This document shows positions 24,776 to 36,984 of a stretch of DNA of 64,000 bases, in pieces. The position numbers and the translations under genes are program-made. The notes below the pieces were generated by a model that was given only the letters and a program-made list of their open reading frames with translations, had not been told where the DNA came from and did not search any database. The stretch is from Quillaja saponaria (lineage: Eukaryota > Streptophyta > Magnoliopsida > Fabales > Quillajaceae), in contig CM055617.1 in NCBI GenBank assembly GCA_029379385.1, forward strand, positions 930,001-994,000, read 5' to 3'. Numbering within the stretch: the first letter of the stretch is position 1; each line of letters begins with the position of its first letter.

Positions 24776-25180
24776 TCAATTGTGAATAGGAGGCTTTCTT
24801 CTAGCTGGTGTGTAATCCATTGCCAAGTCGTCACCGTCTAGAAATGTAACGCCGTTTTCTTTTGGTCTGAATGACTCTTCCTGGCCTTTCTCATGAGCTT
24901 TAGCATTGTTTCTTTCTTGTAATGGTCGTGTTGCTGCATGCAGTATAACAGACAATTTAATATAAATAAATAAATACGGAGAAACTCTATATGAATTAAG
25001 AAAGTTTTAGATATTGAATCACGGGTAATTGTACTTGCCAACATGACTTTGCCTATCTAGACAGCAAAAAAAAAAAATTAAAAGAAGCAAATTAATACCT
25101 CTTGCTTCGATAGAGATGAAGCAAAGCAGAAAGAAAGCCACAATAAGAAGGTGTTTGTGTCGTACTCGAAAAATCGACAT
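24776..25180 (-). CDS. RGF9-like: RGF/CLEL/GOLVEN secreted peptide precursor, copy A
   Basis: Two exons, 25180-25099 and 24933-24776, join to 240 nt, or 79 aa. The N-terminus MSIFRVRHKHLLIVAFFLLC is a signal peptide, with likely cleavage near ISIEARG. A variable, charged middle follows. The C-terminus is DYTPARRKPPIHN then stop, which is the mature root-meristem-growth-factor motif: Asp-Tyr for tyrosine sulfation, prolines for hydroxylation, and the PPIHN end. An in-frame ATG at 25207 would add nine residues before the signal peptide, so I prefer 25180. A TATATAAG box lies at 25285-25278 on this strand. RGF peptides are sulfated in the Golgi, secreted and sensed by RGI receptor kinases to control root meristem size and gravitropism. 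Position beside RPN5 matches Arabidopsis RGF9/CLEL9/GLV2 (At5g64770). Confidence 0.91.
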
Positions 25181-25277
25181 CTTTATAACTAATGAAGCTG
25201 ATGACACCCTTTAATTTACTATAACTCTCAAAACTTGTTAGTCAATTGCATATTATACCTTTGTATTCATTTCACTC

Positions 25278-25285
25278 CTTATATA
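25278..25285 (-). promoter_or_regulatory. TATA box of RGF copy A
   Basis: TATATAAG on the minus strand, about 100 bases upstream of the start codon at 25180. It is a near-consensus plant TATA element, and a related element lies at the same relative place in copy B. Confidence 0.65.
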
Positions 25286-25392
25286 GACGATAACTGAAAC
25301 AAGCTTGAGACTACTTTGCCACCAAGATTTTTGGAACATGTGGTGGTGCAAATTTCTGACGAGCTCTATAGTATTTTTGTACGAGGGTCAAC

Positions 25393-25408
25393 ATCAATGT
25401 CTCCTGCT
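25393..25408 (-). promoter_or_regulatory. 16-bp element shared with the RGF copy B promoter
   Basis: The plus-strand string ATCAATGTCTCCTGCT occurs here and again, identically, at 28990-29005 upstream of RGF copy B. It is 213 bases before the ATG and about 108 before the TATA box. Surrounding sequence is much less conserved. A retained regulatory element is the simplest reading. Confidence 0.65.
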
Positions 25409-25409
25409 G

Positions 25410-26780
25410 TCTGGTCTGTTCATTCATGGCTGTTCTTTCAGAAAAGGGCTTACACTAGACATCTAGAACCCTTAAGTACGTACTGAAAAGTGATAGGTAA
25501 ATGTTAGTTACAAGCTTTCTATTGTTTCATCCATTATTATTTTTTTGAATATTCTAAAAAGAAAATTCAGTTTTTGGTGGTAGTGTTGATCACAAGGTCT
25601 AGAACTTCGGTTACTATGCTCGAATTATAGCTCGAATGGATATTTAAGTTAGATTACAAAGAAATTCATACTTCAAAAATAGTTTTAATTGAGCCCTTAG
25701 ACTTAAGGACAACCTTCCATTATATTGGATAGGCGATTGAGTATTGACTTTAGCTTTGGATTGACTTAAAAAGCTTATACCGATCTCTATTTTTCATCTA
25801 TCTTAATTAAGATCATTTCTAAAATTGTTACATTTTTATCCAAGACAGTAAAACTTTCACGTCATAAATGACTCGAAATCTTAAGTCTGGTCAAATTCAA
25901 ATTTAACACTTAAACTTGAAATATAAGATAAAAGAACAAGCTCGATCAGACTGTCACATATATACCCATAAATCAACAACAAATTTAATTATGCTTTTGA
26001 AAAATGCTACATTACAAATTTAGTTAATGTTTCTCTTTAATTTCTTTGTTCATCTCCCTCCCCCATCTCCATTTATCTCTCGTTGTTGAGCTAATGCTCG
26101 TTTGATTAAGCAAGCAATATGAAGGATACAAAGAATTAACCAATGGAGGAAGAAAACCCGACACCAATGAGACTTCAATCATTTTCAGATAAGACGATAT
26201 TAAAGACAAATTCTTACTTGTTGTGGAAGAATAACATAATAGACAATGTCTACCTGAGTCACATGGAAGGGTTTGGTTATCAAATACTTTGTAGGCCTGC
26301 CTTGTCTCTTACTATATACACAACCCGCGCGCCATACGCAAAGCACATGATATATGAATTTATCTGCTTCTCAAAGTACTAAAGAGAAGAAAAAAAATGA
26401 AAAAAAGTACTTCACACCTTTATTAGGGATGAAGGATCAATTTATAAAAAGTAAAAAATATTTAGTTTATAAGTTAAATTATCCATTAGTTTAGTGTTTT
26501 CTTGTGACATCATAATATCTGTATAGTGTTTTGTTTGTGTCATCTTCAAGATGTCAAAATTCTTTCACCATTTCACTTAGTTCTTTTGTAAAACACATAT
26601 TATTTGACAGAAAATAAAAATTTTATGTTGGCCAATAAAGGCCAAAATATGCACATCGAAAGTGTGCAAGTAAATGGTAAGTTAAGAAATTTGAGATTTT
26701 TTTTCAAGGCTTAACTGGTGATCAGATTGTAACTAAAACATACATGCATGAGTCTGATACATATATATATCTTATATTCT
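25410..26780. other. Spacer between the RGF genes
   Basis: AT-rich DNA without a supported gene. Its short open frames have no recognisable domain. Confidence 0.5.
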
Positions 26781-26787
26781 AATTTGG

Positions 26788-27475
26788 TTGCTTAATGCTT
26801 CAGGATCTTTCTCTTGTAAATCTTACTATAGTTTTATTGTTCACGGCCCTTATATTTTCCCTTTCTTACCTCATAAATTCATTTGGAAGGCTAAGATTTC
26901 ATGTAAAGTTAAAATTTTTGTTTGGTCAGCAATACTTAATAGAATCAACACCCTTAACCTTGTTGCAGATGAGGAGATCTTCTAATGAACTATCCCTTGA
27001 TATTTGTGAGATGTGTTAGATTGTGAGACTGATGAGCATTTCTCTCTTCACTGTCTTTTAATTTAGAACATTTGGTGTAGACTTTTTGATATTTTCAATA
27101 GTTTTTGGGTATGTCCAGATTCTCTAAAAGATTTTTTTTGATAATTCATTACCAAAACTTTGAGGTGAAACATCAAATGTCTTAGATATGCTTCCTTTGT
27201 AGTCAATTGAGGAGATTGGTTACAACGTAATGCAGGAATTTTATGTGATCATTGTCTACCAAAACAACTTATCTAAGATAAGATTGTTTTCTAACCTCAT
27301 TTTTTGGTGTATTCCTTCAATGGCATTCGGAACATTCCTTTAGTATATATTCAATGTAATTGGAGAGTTTTAATGTTTTAAATTTGTAATTATCTCTTGT
27401 ATTTTTTTTTTTCTTTGAGAACTTAGTATTATCCTTAGTATTTCTCTCTTTCTCAATAAATGAAAAAAAATAAAA
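26788..27475 (+). mobile_element. Dead LINE retrotransposon fragment (reverse-transcriptase zinc-binding region)
   Basis: The plus strand encodes pieces of the zf-RVT domain found at the C-terminus of plant LINE proteins. The first is SGSFSCKSYY, FIWKAKISCKVKIFVWSAIL then NRINTL in one frame. After shifts come LSLDICEMC, then CETDEHFSLHC, NIWCRLFDIFNSFWVCP and SLKD, interrupted by stop codons. The region ends near 27455-27475 with AATAAATGAAAAAAAATAAA, resembling a LINE 3' tail. It is strongly 5'-truncated and has frameshifts and stops, so it is inactive. It sits between the two RGF copies. Confidence 0.75.
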
Positions 27476-27479
27476 ATGC

Positions 27480-28480
27480 ATTAGTCTAGAGAGTGAATCT
27501 TGAAACATTTTTGATTGGGCAAGGAAAAATGGAGGGAAGTGTGTAAGTAACTACTAATAAATGAATTTAAATTGTCAAGTATATTATAAATATTTAAATC
27601 AATAAATACTTTGACAATTTATCATAAAATATTTGTCAAAATATAAATTTTTACAGATTTATGATTTAGAGAATACAGTCAATACACATGACTATATATC
27701 TACTACTCACATATCATCACAAAAGTAGTAGTTAGTCCACATATGTATGTTTTTTGTTACTACGTGGTGACAGTTAATTGTGAAATATTATCATGAACAT
27801 AAGTCGCCAGGAAGTATGGCGATTTGCTTTGAAATATCTCTACTAGAACATAAATCACTATAGCGTTAGCGATTTTTATGGGAACTGTTTATTTTACAAA
27901 TTAATTGTTAAAGTCTTTAAGGATTTATTCTGAAATGTTCAATATTACACTATATTTTGATGTTTACTCTGCACAAAGGAAAGGCAGAACTAAAAAAGAA
28001 AAAGAAAATGAAAAAAATAACTTCTTATATTCATATTTTCTATTACTAAATTTGAAATGAGGCCAATTAATCAAACTTATTTTCATCAAGAAGTCTGAAG
28101 TTCTTGATGAACAGATAATGAGACAATTCTCATCTTTATCATTATCACAATGCTCTTTATCAAATTTAATTTCATATATAATCTGTACTTTTATGACAGT
28201 CATGCATATAGAATCTACAACTTTGGGCTTGACTTTCAGGGAGATTCTCATTCATAATATAAGTAATTAGTAGTATAGGCTTCTTTTCAAGCCAATCCTT
28301 CATTTCTCCAAATTTCAGAATTCTGAATATATACAAGAACACTCAAAGACACAGATATAGTTTTCAAGAAACAAAACTTGCTATTTAATTGTGGATCACC
28401 CTTGCTAGCTCCAAGTTAATTATATATACAGAACAAGGACTGAAAGCAGCTAGATTGGCTTGCTTGCCTGGCAAAAACTT
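27480..28480. other. AT-rich spacer downstream of RGF copy B
   Basis: No gene or repeat I can name. The last few hundred bases before 28487 are probably the 3' UTR of RGF copy B, which is transcribed leftward. Confidence 0.4.
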
Positions 28481-28486
28481 GGCAAT

Positions 28487-28809
28487 TCAGTTATTGATTG
28501 GAGGATTCCTTTTAGCTTCAGTGTAGTCCACTGAAACCAAATCATTGCTGTCTAGCTCCTTGCCTTGATTTGTTTCATACAGATTATTTGAGTCCTGCTC
28601 GGCTTGATCATGATCAGTACTAGTAGTCTCTCGCAGACTTCGCCCTGCAACAAAACCAGAGTCCCACGAAAATATTAGAATCAAGTTTCCTAGTTTAGAT
28701 CAGTATAATTACAAAGGAAATTAATTGTACCTCTAGCAGTAATAGAAATGAAGCAAAGCAAGAAAAATGCAACCAGAATTAGGTGCCTTCCTGCAGGTAC
28801 CATAGCCAT
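28487..28809 (-). CDS. RGF9-like: RGF/CLEL/GOLVEN secreted peptide precursor, copy B
   Basis: Two exons, 28809-28731 and 28644-28487, join to 237 nt, or 78 aa. The intron is 86 bases with GTACAA and TTGCAG borders. The second exon is 158 nt, exactly as in copy A, and the intron falls at the same place after an AR dipeptide. The signal peptide MAMVPAGRHLILVAFFLLC continues FISITAR, and FFLLCFISI is identical in the two copies. The C-terminus is DYTEAKRNPPINN then stop. The sulfation site Asp-Tyr and the double proline are kept, while the penultimate His of copy A is Asn here and the lysine before the prolines is also Asn. Some Arabidopsis members also end NN, so it can still be a functional peptide. 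Copies A and B are tandem duplicates about 3.7 kb apart on the same strand. Confidence 0.9.
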
Positions 28810-28879
28810 GTTTTACTTGACTGTTTTGGTGTATAATTGCTGAAACTTTTCAATCTTGTATCTTTTTTGATCTAATTTG

Positions 28880-28887
28880 CTTATATG
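28880..28887 (-). promoter_or_regulatory. TATA-like box of RGF copy B
   Basis: CATATAAG on the minus strand, about 75 bases upstream of the start codon at 28809. It matches the TATATAAG of copy A except at its first base. Confidence 0.5.
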
Positions 28888-28989
28888 GACAGCTAGCTAA
28901 ACTAGTACTGTACTTGATACTAATATGCCAAGCCATAGTGGAATCTTCCAACTATGACATGAAAATTAGACCTTGCAATTTAGGTTCAA

Positions 28990-29005
28990 ATCAATGTCTC
29001 CTGCT
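28990..29005 (-). promoter_or_regulatory. 16-bp element shared with the RGF copy A promoter
   Basis: ATCAATGTCTCCTGCT on the plus strand, identical to 25393-25408. It lies 181 bases before the ATG and about 103 before the TATA-like box, almost the same distance from the TATA element as in copy A. Confidence 0.65.
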
Positions 29006-29029
29006 CTATCTTCCTTCTTCATTCTGAAA

Positions 29030-31090
29030 ATGACAGAATTTTCTTAATGACTGGTAAAAATTGTAGCACCCCAAGTAGTGTTGTGTGGTGTTGTCATGTC
29101 CTCATCGAGTTACTGGGTAGATTGTAGAGCCTCAATTGTGACTTCTCTTTTTGGTATCAAAGGGAAGTTTATAAAATCTATTTTCTGTGTCCAGTGACAA
29201 AAATAACTCCCTTGTATAAAAGATTCTCCAATTCCATAGCAGTACACAGTACGCAAACATGTTTTGTAGAGAAAATATCATCCTGTAACTCAGTTAATTA
29301 CCGGTTCTTCTTAACTAGTCATGTATGCTTCTTTGATTAAAAAAGGATGCAAATCATGCACCAGTGAACCGACATTGATGAGGCATCGTTCATTTTCAGA
29401 TAATGCGAACGACAGTGTTATGTATGGAAAAATCATCCAGAGACAGTGGAATGGCCCTCCCTGTATACAAACTATTTCAGCCCTACTTACCGATCCCACA
29501 TGTCGGGCGGACCAGGTTCACAAGAAAATGCAAAGTTATCCAGTTGATCAAGCAAAGTGCAGCCCCTCCTTGCACCAAACTTGAAGCATTTTGGCTAGCC
29601 CCCACAATAGAAGAGAAAGACTTGGCTGCTAGGCTGACACATGCACCATTTTGAACCAATTGGCGTATTTTCAATGTCATCTGAAACAGTGCAATGATAA
29701 GCTTATAGTTTAGTCCAGGTAAGGATCCAAAAGTCCAAATATCAATAGGAAAGATTGGCTTGTCAAACACAAATGATACTCTAAAAGGGTGTTGCATAAG
29801 AACTAGTTAGGCAGAATTCGACAATGTCTCAATCTAATCTCTAACTAGCTTTAGGTATATATATAGCCACATTTTTTTTCTGTCATGTGACTTTTTTTTT
29901 TTATAACCGTCCCATATTGAGTGAAGATGAAATTTTATTTTCTTGATACGATGCCAAAAAATTTTACAGGTTGAACTAATTGGTACATTTTAATCAAACC
30001 GCAAAACTCTAACCACATTGAGGAGGGTCATAGAATCCACAAATACAATAATCAAGCCTACACAAATGACTTGGATTAGTTTGAGAAGAGTATGGTTCTG
30101 ACCCTGTCGTTGGCTGGCATGAACCCAACTTGAGGAGCCATGTGGTCCTTCACGTGCATCATTTGATGATTAATGGCTAATGCAATGTTGGGTATATGAT
30201 TTATGGGTGTCAAGGATGTATTCTTGTGGTTTTGTTTGCACATATTTGGAATAAAGGGTAGTATCAAACTAGCATTTGTCGTCATTGGGAGTAAAAAGGT
30301 CATGGGTTAGTTTATCTTTACACAATTGGACAAAGGGAGTGGTCTAAGGGCACAACACCAGCTGATTATGTTGCTTGTCTACACTACTTGATATGACTAA
30401 CTAAGGACGGCCTAACAGGCACAGCTGTGGGGATTGAATTTGGGGGGCACCTTTGACCTCTGCCTTCGTTTCTCCTTCTTGCAGCAAAGGGCAGGGCGGG
30501 CAAGCAGAAAATGGGTGGGTAGCCATTTGCCAGAACCAGATCTCAACTCAATTCATTCTCACCCTTATTTTGAACTCGAGCGTCTCATTTTGAACTCAAG
30601 AATGATAAACTTCCTACAAAATGAAAAGGTTGAAAACAGAATACTTGCTCTGTGTTCAAAGGAACTTAAAATGGTCAACAATTCATCAACCAGGAGTCTT
30701 CTTTCATGTAATTCCATGTCCTAGTAGACCCTTAAAATAACAATTTTCACCGAAATAATTTGCATCACAAAAGTATTTCATCTACTATAAAAAGTAAAAC
30801 TATGCCCTTGTCATCAATGAGTTTTATGCTCAATATCTATCGTTTATCAACATTCTCGCGTTACCTCTAGCACAGTATATGCAATTCCAGGGAAGTGGGC
30901 AGGTCTCCACACAGGCTAAAAGCCTTATTCATTCATATAAGACAGATTTGTTTATGACTTACAAGATGGTCGGGGGCTGCAGCCTGATTTATTAATCACA
31001 CAGCTTATAGATAGATGTGCTTCAAACAATTAGAATAAAGAACTTTGAAAAACATAAAACGGCTAAGCTAAGCAAACATTGCAGCACTTG
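29030..31090. other. Intergenic region with unexplained open frames
   Basis: Overlapping open frames of 80-105 codons on both strands at 29311-29797, and one of 96 codons at 30434-30724, have fairly balanced composition. I recognise no family and see no splice structure that would extend them. They may be old transposon or pseudogene remnants. The last part before 31096 is probably the 3' UTR of the kinase gene. Confidence 0.35.
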
Positions 31091-31095
31091 ATGAC

Positions 31096-34000
31096 CTAAT
31101 CTTTGTCCAGTCCAAAGAGTTTTGACATCTTCTCTGCATCAAATGTTCGGAAATCCAACGTAGAAAAGGACCTACGAAACGGACCAATTCCACTGCCTTC
31201 ACTGTGATTGATGATATCTGTTATAGAGGCTTGTAAGAGGGTAAAATTTTGTATATTCTTAAGAGCATTAGGATGACCTTCAGTGCTTGGGAATCTTTTC
31301 TGATTAGAGAGAAGAACTGGGGACAAGGATGCAATAGTGCTCCCTTCACGAGTAAACAGCTTTGAACCAGAAGAAGTGCTGGCTGTGCTGCTTGCACTAG
31401 TGGCCATTTCTTGGCTATGCATTTTTGGCTCCGTGCTCTTCTCCTGTAAAAAATACAACGCTTAAGGCTTGCTTATCCATTATATGTTAGTTTCTAGTCA
31501 AAACCAAAAACTTGAGGGACATGCTTGAGAATATATGGTTCCGATGAAGAGACAAAAGTAAACAAAATGATGGGCGTTGGTCGTAAATAAAAGATGTGAA
31601 TTACCCCTTATTTGGTCTTAATGATTTTAGGGAAGTCGGGTTAGAGGTAGCTCAACAAAAGAAAATTCCACATTATATCTCCATTTTGTTTAAAGGAAAG
31701 GATTGCTCTCAGTGTGTTTTTACCTCAAAATCTCCTCTGACTTGTTCGGTAGTTTGATCATCTACTGGAAGATCTTTATGATTTGCTTGAGACGATTTCC
31801 CTTTCCTTGAAGTTTTCTGCCTATCGGATAAAAAAGCAACAAACAAGTTATATGTTTAAGTAATCTTCAAGAGAGACGAATGTGATGCTGATCTCTGCAT
31901 TTCAGAGAACAAGATTAACTCCACCACGTTTTAAGGAGTATCTGACAGAATAGCTCGAGGAAGAAAGCAAGAAAATAAATCATTTGAGGTTATTAGATCA
32001 CAACATTCTCTTTTACAGTGTTTTCCAAGTTCCAAATAAGGATTTTCCTTTTTGAACCTTCCCATCATTTCTGGTGAGCGTTCATATGAAGTGGCAGCAT
32101 TCAAGAGAATGACGTTTTGCCTCAATTTATGGCTAAAAGCATACTCAAATTTCAAGGAGCAGAAAGCATGCTTTCTTATGTCATTGGCACCTAAGCAAAC
32201 TAACCACCAAATAAAGCAAATTTTGATATTTTTAGCATCTCATGTAAGAAAAAGGAAATCAGAAAGGTAATTATATGGGGCAGCGTGGCTACACTGAAGA
32301 ATCACCATCTAAATTGACTTTGTTGTTGAATAATAAAAATTTCAGCATCTTATGGTTTAGATTCTGAATATTTAAAACAATAAAAGAAAAACTTCATTGT
32401 TTAGCAAGTCCTACAAGTACAATTAAGTGTACATGCATGGTAAATTATGATTCCAAGTGTTTGCTGTCACAAGGGCGAGACAGATGGAGTCATCATGATC
32501 AATTTGAGAAGTAATTGATGCATAGACAAAGAAATATTTCACGTTATGAAAGCAGTCTTACTTCCGTCTTTTAGATTTTGATGGATCATCCTCATGTTTG
32601 TAAACTACTGGTAGTGCTGAAAGGTCACATGCCAATGGACTTGAACAGAAGAACTGGAAACAGAAAGAACTAATTAGCATAATTGCACAGAATACTTGGA
32701 ATATAAGGAATTTATAGTATTTGAGAAATGATTTTTCAAAATTTAACCACACTCTACTTGTTGTATACAGTTTTGTCATCAATTTTGCTCCAAAAACTTT
32801 TCATACTCATAATGGTTAATGCCTTAGACCTAAAACTGAATTTTAAAAAAAGAAAAATCAATTTTGGTTGGGAACAACAGAAAAATGAGAACGGTGCAAC
32901 ACAATGACAAGCTCCCAAAGAAAAGTACAAGTTCCACCATTAATTAGCTGACCTTGCTATAACTAGACGGACAATAACAAATTCAAAGAGGTAACCATGT
33001 TCTTATCACTTCTTTTTCGTTATAAACGTTTTCAACAATGATGGTCACTGATGTTTAAAATGACAACCATCTTACAGTAAGTCATAGTAGAAAACCAGTT
33101 GTAATAACTCAGTTACAATTTTTAGGATCAAATATGCAGTATGCTAGTACCTGCATACCAGATTCCTCAGAAGAGTTCAGGCTCAAAGTAACTAATACTA
33201 CATGAACAATCTTACATTATCTTTATTTGAGCAGAGTCTAGTTTTTAACATTATTGAAACTGTTTACTATGTACAGTCATATATCTTTGGATACTTTAAG
33301 GAGTTTTAATCATTGAAAATTGAAAAAAGATCAAATTCATTATATGCGAAATAGAATGAACAGGTTGAAATAACAAGTATCAATAAGTAAAGGAACAGAG
33401 TTTACATCATTGTGGAGAGCAGAAGCAGCACAGCCACGGCGTGAAGGGTCCAGATCAAGAAGTGTGGTCAAGAGACCACGGGAAGAGGTAGGAAAATCCC
33501 TGAAGGCTTCTTCAAAACTAGGTTTATAATGTGGAGGTCGGAAGCTTGTCGTAAACTTCATTCTTTTCCAGTAATCCTCCATGGGTGAACCACAAAGTTT
33601 GAAGATCTTATGAAGCTGCTCAACCTTTAAGACCAAAAGAGTAGCTTCTTAGAATCAAGTAGCTGCTTGGATTCACAAATAGTAATTTGGAAAATCAAAT
33701 TGAAAGTGCCAAAGCACACACACAGACAAATATATACTTTGATAGTGATATATTAAAGAAAATAAATCAAATACAAATGCGACACGCACATATTATTTTA
33801 TATCACCATAATGATAGTGAAGAAGAATATGATTCTTAAGTCAAACAATGATCTCCCACTCCCCTCCTCCCCAAAAGGAAGAAAGAAGGATAGAGAGAGA
33901 GAGATCACTCTGAAAGAAATGTTCTCTTTATTTACTCCCGTTGTAATTTGTAATGAAAGCTTCCATTTTTCTCTTCTGGTAAGCATGCATACCACCAATG

Positions 34001-36183
34001 CGCATCAAATTATAGTTTCGTACAGTGTCCATACTAAAACCATTGAGCATTTGCTTATGAGTCCTACTAAACTTTTTACCTCTGTCCTCCCAGGCATAAT
34101 TGGCCTTCCAACAAACATCTCAGCCAATAGGCACCCTGCACTCCAGAGATCAATGCCAACTCCATAATCCGTTGAACCTAAAAGCAGCTCAGGAGCTCTG
34201 TACCACAGTGTCACAACCCTGCTGGTAAGGGGTCGTCTAGGCTTAGGATAGAAAGAAGTCGCAAGTCCAAAATCAGCGATTTTTAGCATCCCTCTTTTGT
34301 CTATTAACAAATTAGAAGCTTTGATATCTCGGTGTAGAATTCCCCTCTCGTGGCAATGCTGGAGACCAGAAAGCAGCTGCTGCATGTAACACTTAATCTG
34401 CAAAAGATATATCCACACCACTGCATTAAAGTTCACCGTGTTTTGTACAAAATATAAACAAACATATAAAAGTGACCAGTGCATAAAATTAATATGTTTG
34501 AGCAACAAAAATGGAAACACCTATCCATATAATGCATGACCTTAACATATGCATGCTCTTATCATTTCCAATCTGTAGTTTTTACACTGCAAAAGTCATT
34601 TTTGCAATTTTTTACTCATATTGTAACATTTCCCCAATTATGAAACCACATCACCTACAGCAGCAAAAAAATGGCACACTACTATTCATCACTATCTACC
34701 CAAAAGCTAGAGACAAATCATTGCTGCAATTAGGAGCAGGATAAAAAATTGCCAACCTGTGCTTCTGTCAGTCTCATGCCAGGACTGGATATAATTCGGG
34801 TTAGGTCTGACTGCATGAAACTGAAAACCAGATAAAGACTATACTGCATCCTTGATGTTGCTAGTCCTTCAAGCTTGATGACATTGGGATGGTCTAGCTT
34901 CTGCAATATCATTATTTCTCTAGCCATAAACTTGACGCTTTCAGACTCTGATGTATCAAAGCGCACCTTCTTCAAAGCAACAAGCTTTCTAGTGTTCCTG
35001 TCTCGAGCTTTGTACACATTGCTGTAGGTTCCATGGCCAATCTGCCATTTCAAACATCAAAATGAAATTCAGATGATATATTACTCTCCTTTAAGCAGTT
35101 CCCAGTAAGAACAGCAACACCCTACCCCCCACAGACACACCACCAAAAGCTTGCCCTTCTTTTGTCAGCAGCAGAGATAGTGCAGAATGTCCAATTGAAT
35201 TTTGGAAACAGAGAAGATTATCTATAAACTGATGTCAAATCAGCATGTTCACAATGATTCTGTATGTAGAAACTGAGAAGTAGTTGAGATTCTTTCAGGC
35301 AAGCTAAAGGCAAGGGAAACACAAACCATGGGAATATCAAATAATCTTGTCATGACAAACTCCTGCACAAAGAAGCACTGAGCAGAACTCTCTTTGTTTC
35401 TATGAAACTTCTAATATAACCAATAGTTTCGGTGTATGGATCCAAACTCGGGACCTCCAACTTATTAGTGAGAAATGGTGCCACTAAAATAAAGAGTTGA
35501 TGGCTGGCTTCAGTGAAGCACGTGTATTGGTGTAGAGACAAAGATTACGTGTTTCAATATAGGTGAGAGATGCGACTTTCCAACAGAAAGTTCAACTTAA
35601 TGTAAGGAAAACTTGAAAATTTGTTAGCATGGAAACCATGCAACGAGCATTTAAAAGATTGTATATTTTGAGAGTCGCCTAAGGAATATCACTTCCATTA
35701 ACTAAGCTCATAATTATATGGATTTTGCATACAAAAAAACAACGGTAAAGTAAAGAAATCTTTGTTACTAACCTTAGCAAGTTTATCATAGGAATCAGCA
35801 CTCCTTGGAACCAAGCCAGCCAAAACTTCTCCAGGGATATTATCAACCAGCCACTTTGGCCACCCATCCACAAGCTCGTCACCTTCAATCTTCTTCTGCG
35901 CACGCCTCTTCGAAACTTTTCCATAACCATTGTTTTCCCTCTCAGTCTCTCTAGCAACAGGCGTTTCTTCTCCTCTTCCACCACCACCACCACCATCGAT
36001 CACAATGTTTACATCATTATTCTCACCCACAATCCTATTTTCCACATCAAAACCGACAAGATTGCCAGAGCGCGTTCGAAACTGTCTCTGACCAATTGGT
36101 TTCTCTCCACCACCATCCGTTTTAAACTTCTCAAGGCGCTCATTGGGCGAGTTCATGGAGGTTCTTCCATTAACACAACCCAT
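31096..36183 (-). CDS. CDK-like (cdc2-related) Ser/Thr protein kinase with MGC N-terminus
   Basis: Seven exons, GT-AG and phase-consistent: 36183-35773, 35041-34757, 34397-34080, 33624-33406, 32653-32562, 31820-31724 and 31443-31096. They join to 1770 nt, or 589 aa. The start MGCVNGR is a candidate myristoylation/palmitoylation signal. A disordered region with a glycine run is followed by WPKWLVDNIPGEVLAGLVPR, typical of this plant family (At1g54610, At5g50860 and relatives). The kinase domain begins about residue 138: glycine loop IGHGTYSNVYKARD, catalytic lysine in VALKKVRFD, FMAREI in place of PSTAIRE, HRDIKASN, DFGLA, then LTSRVVTLWYRAPELLLGS and the CDK insert IFKLCGSPMEDYW. The tail is basic (KSKRRKQKTSRKGKSS), then Ser-rich, ending in a conserved FGLDKD-type terminus. 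All catalytic residues are present. The substrate is unknown; members are CDK-like but not shown to be cyclin-dependent. Intron 1 holds a possible SINE. Confidence 0.92.
35420..35545 (-). repeat. Possible tRNA-derived SINE fragment in kinase intron 1
   Basis: On the minus strand, TTTTAGTGGCACC resembles a polymerase III A box, and GGTCCCGAGTTTGGATCC, about 40 bases on, resembles a B box, at tRNA-like spacing. Neither is exact and I could not define the ends. Confidence 0.3.
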
Positions 36184-36984
36184 TGTTTTTCCAACTGCAA
36201 ATTTCGGTAACAGCTAGGTAACATATTATATAATTTATTAACGATCAAAAATAAAAAATAATATGAGCAACCAATAAAAGAAGCCCAAAATGGCGCATTT
36301 TGAATTCACAAATAGAATGTGGAAATGGGTGAAAACGACAGGTGGATTCCCGCCGCCCTCTGGGCCTGCATTATTTGGATTTATGCTAAAAGGAGATGAG
36401 GATGTTAAATAAACCTCTGTTATCTCCGCCTGTGAGGATTGAGGAGGAGATTGGAAAACTGAGTCTTGTATTATCCCCATAATCAACAACGTTGCCACGT
36501 TGGGACTATGTTCTCAACGAAGCAGCAATTTTCAACTCTGATAGGGTAAGATGAGGAGGACTGAGCCCTGAGAATTTTGATTGGAGACTTGGGTCGTGAC
36601 CGCCGAGCCTTTGGCGGGACGTTAATCTGGGCAAAAGACGGCGAATGAAGTTACAATACAGCCCCGCTCTATTGATTACCTCGTTAAAACCAAATAAACC
36701 AGTTGGCACTTTCCAGCTGCCAGGTAACTAAAAGTCATTGGTAATCACATCGTTAAACAGTGACCAATTGTTTTTACCAAAAAATAAAATAAAATTTTAA
36801 AAACAATGACCAGGAATCCAGGAAGCTGAAATGGTAATCTTAGTCAGCAGTGGCAACAATATTTTGTGCTGCAAGTCTCCAGAGGAGCTCCTTTTTGACC
36901 CTTTCCTCATCAATTTTTATTCACAAAGTCTTTTCTTTTCTATAACCATGGGCAAACAAATGCATCCATGCTGTTGCGTAACAA
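36184..36984. promoter_or_regulatory. Upstream region of the CDK-like kinase
   Basis: This 800-bp interval separates the kinase start from the end of the TKI1-like pseudogene. It includes a GC-richer patch at about 36330-36700, probably leader and core promoter. No TATA box or other defined element stands out. Confidence 0.4.
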
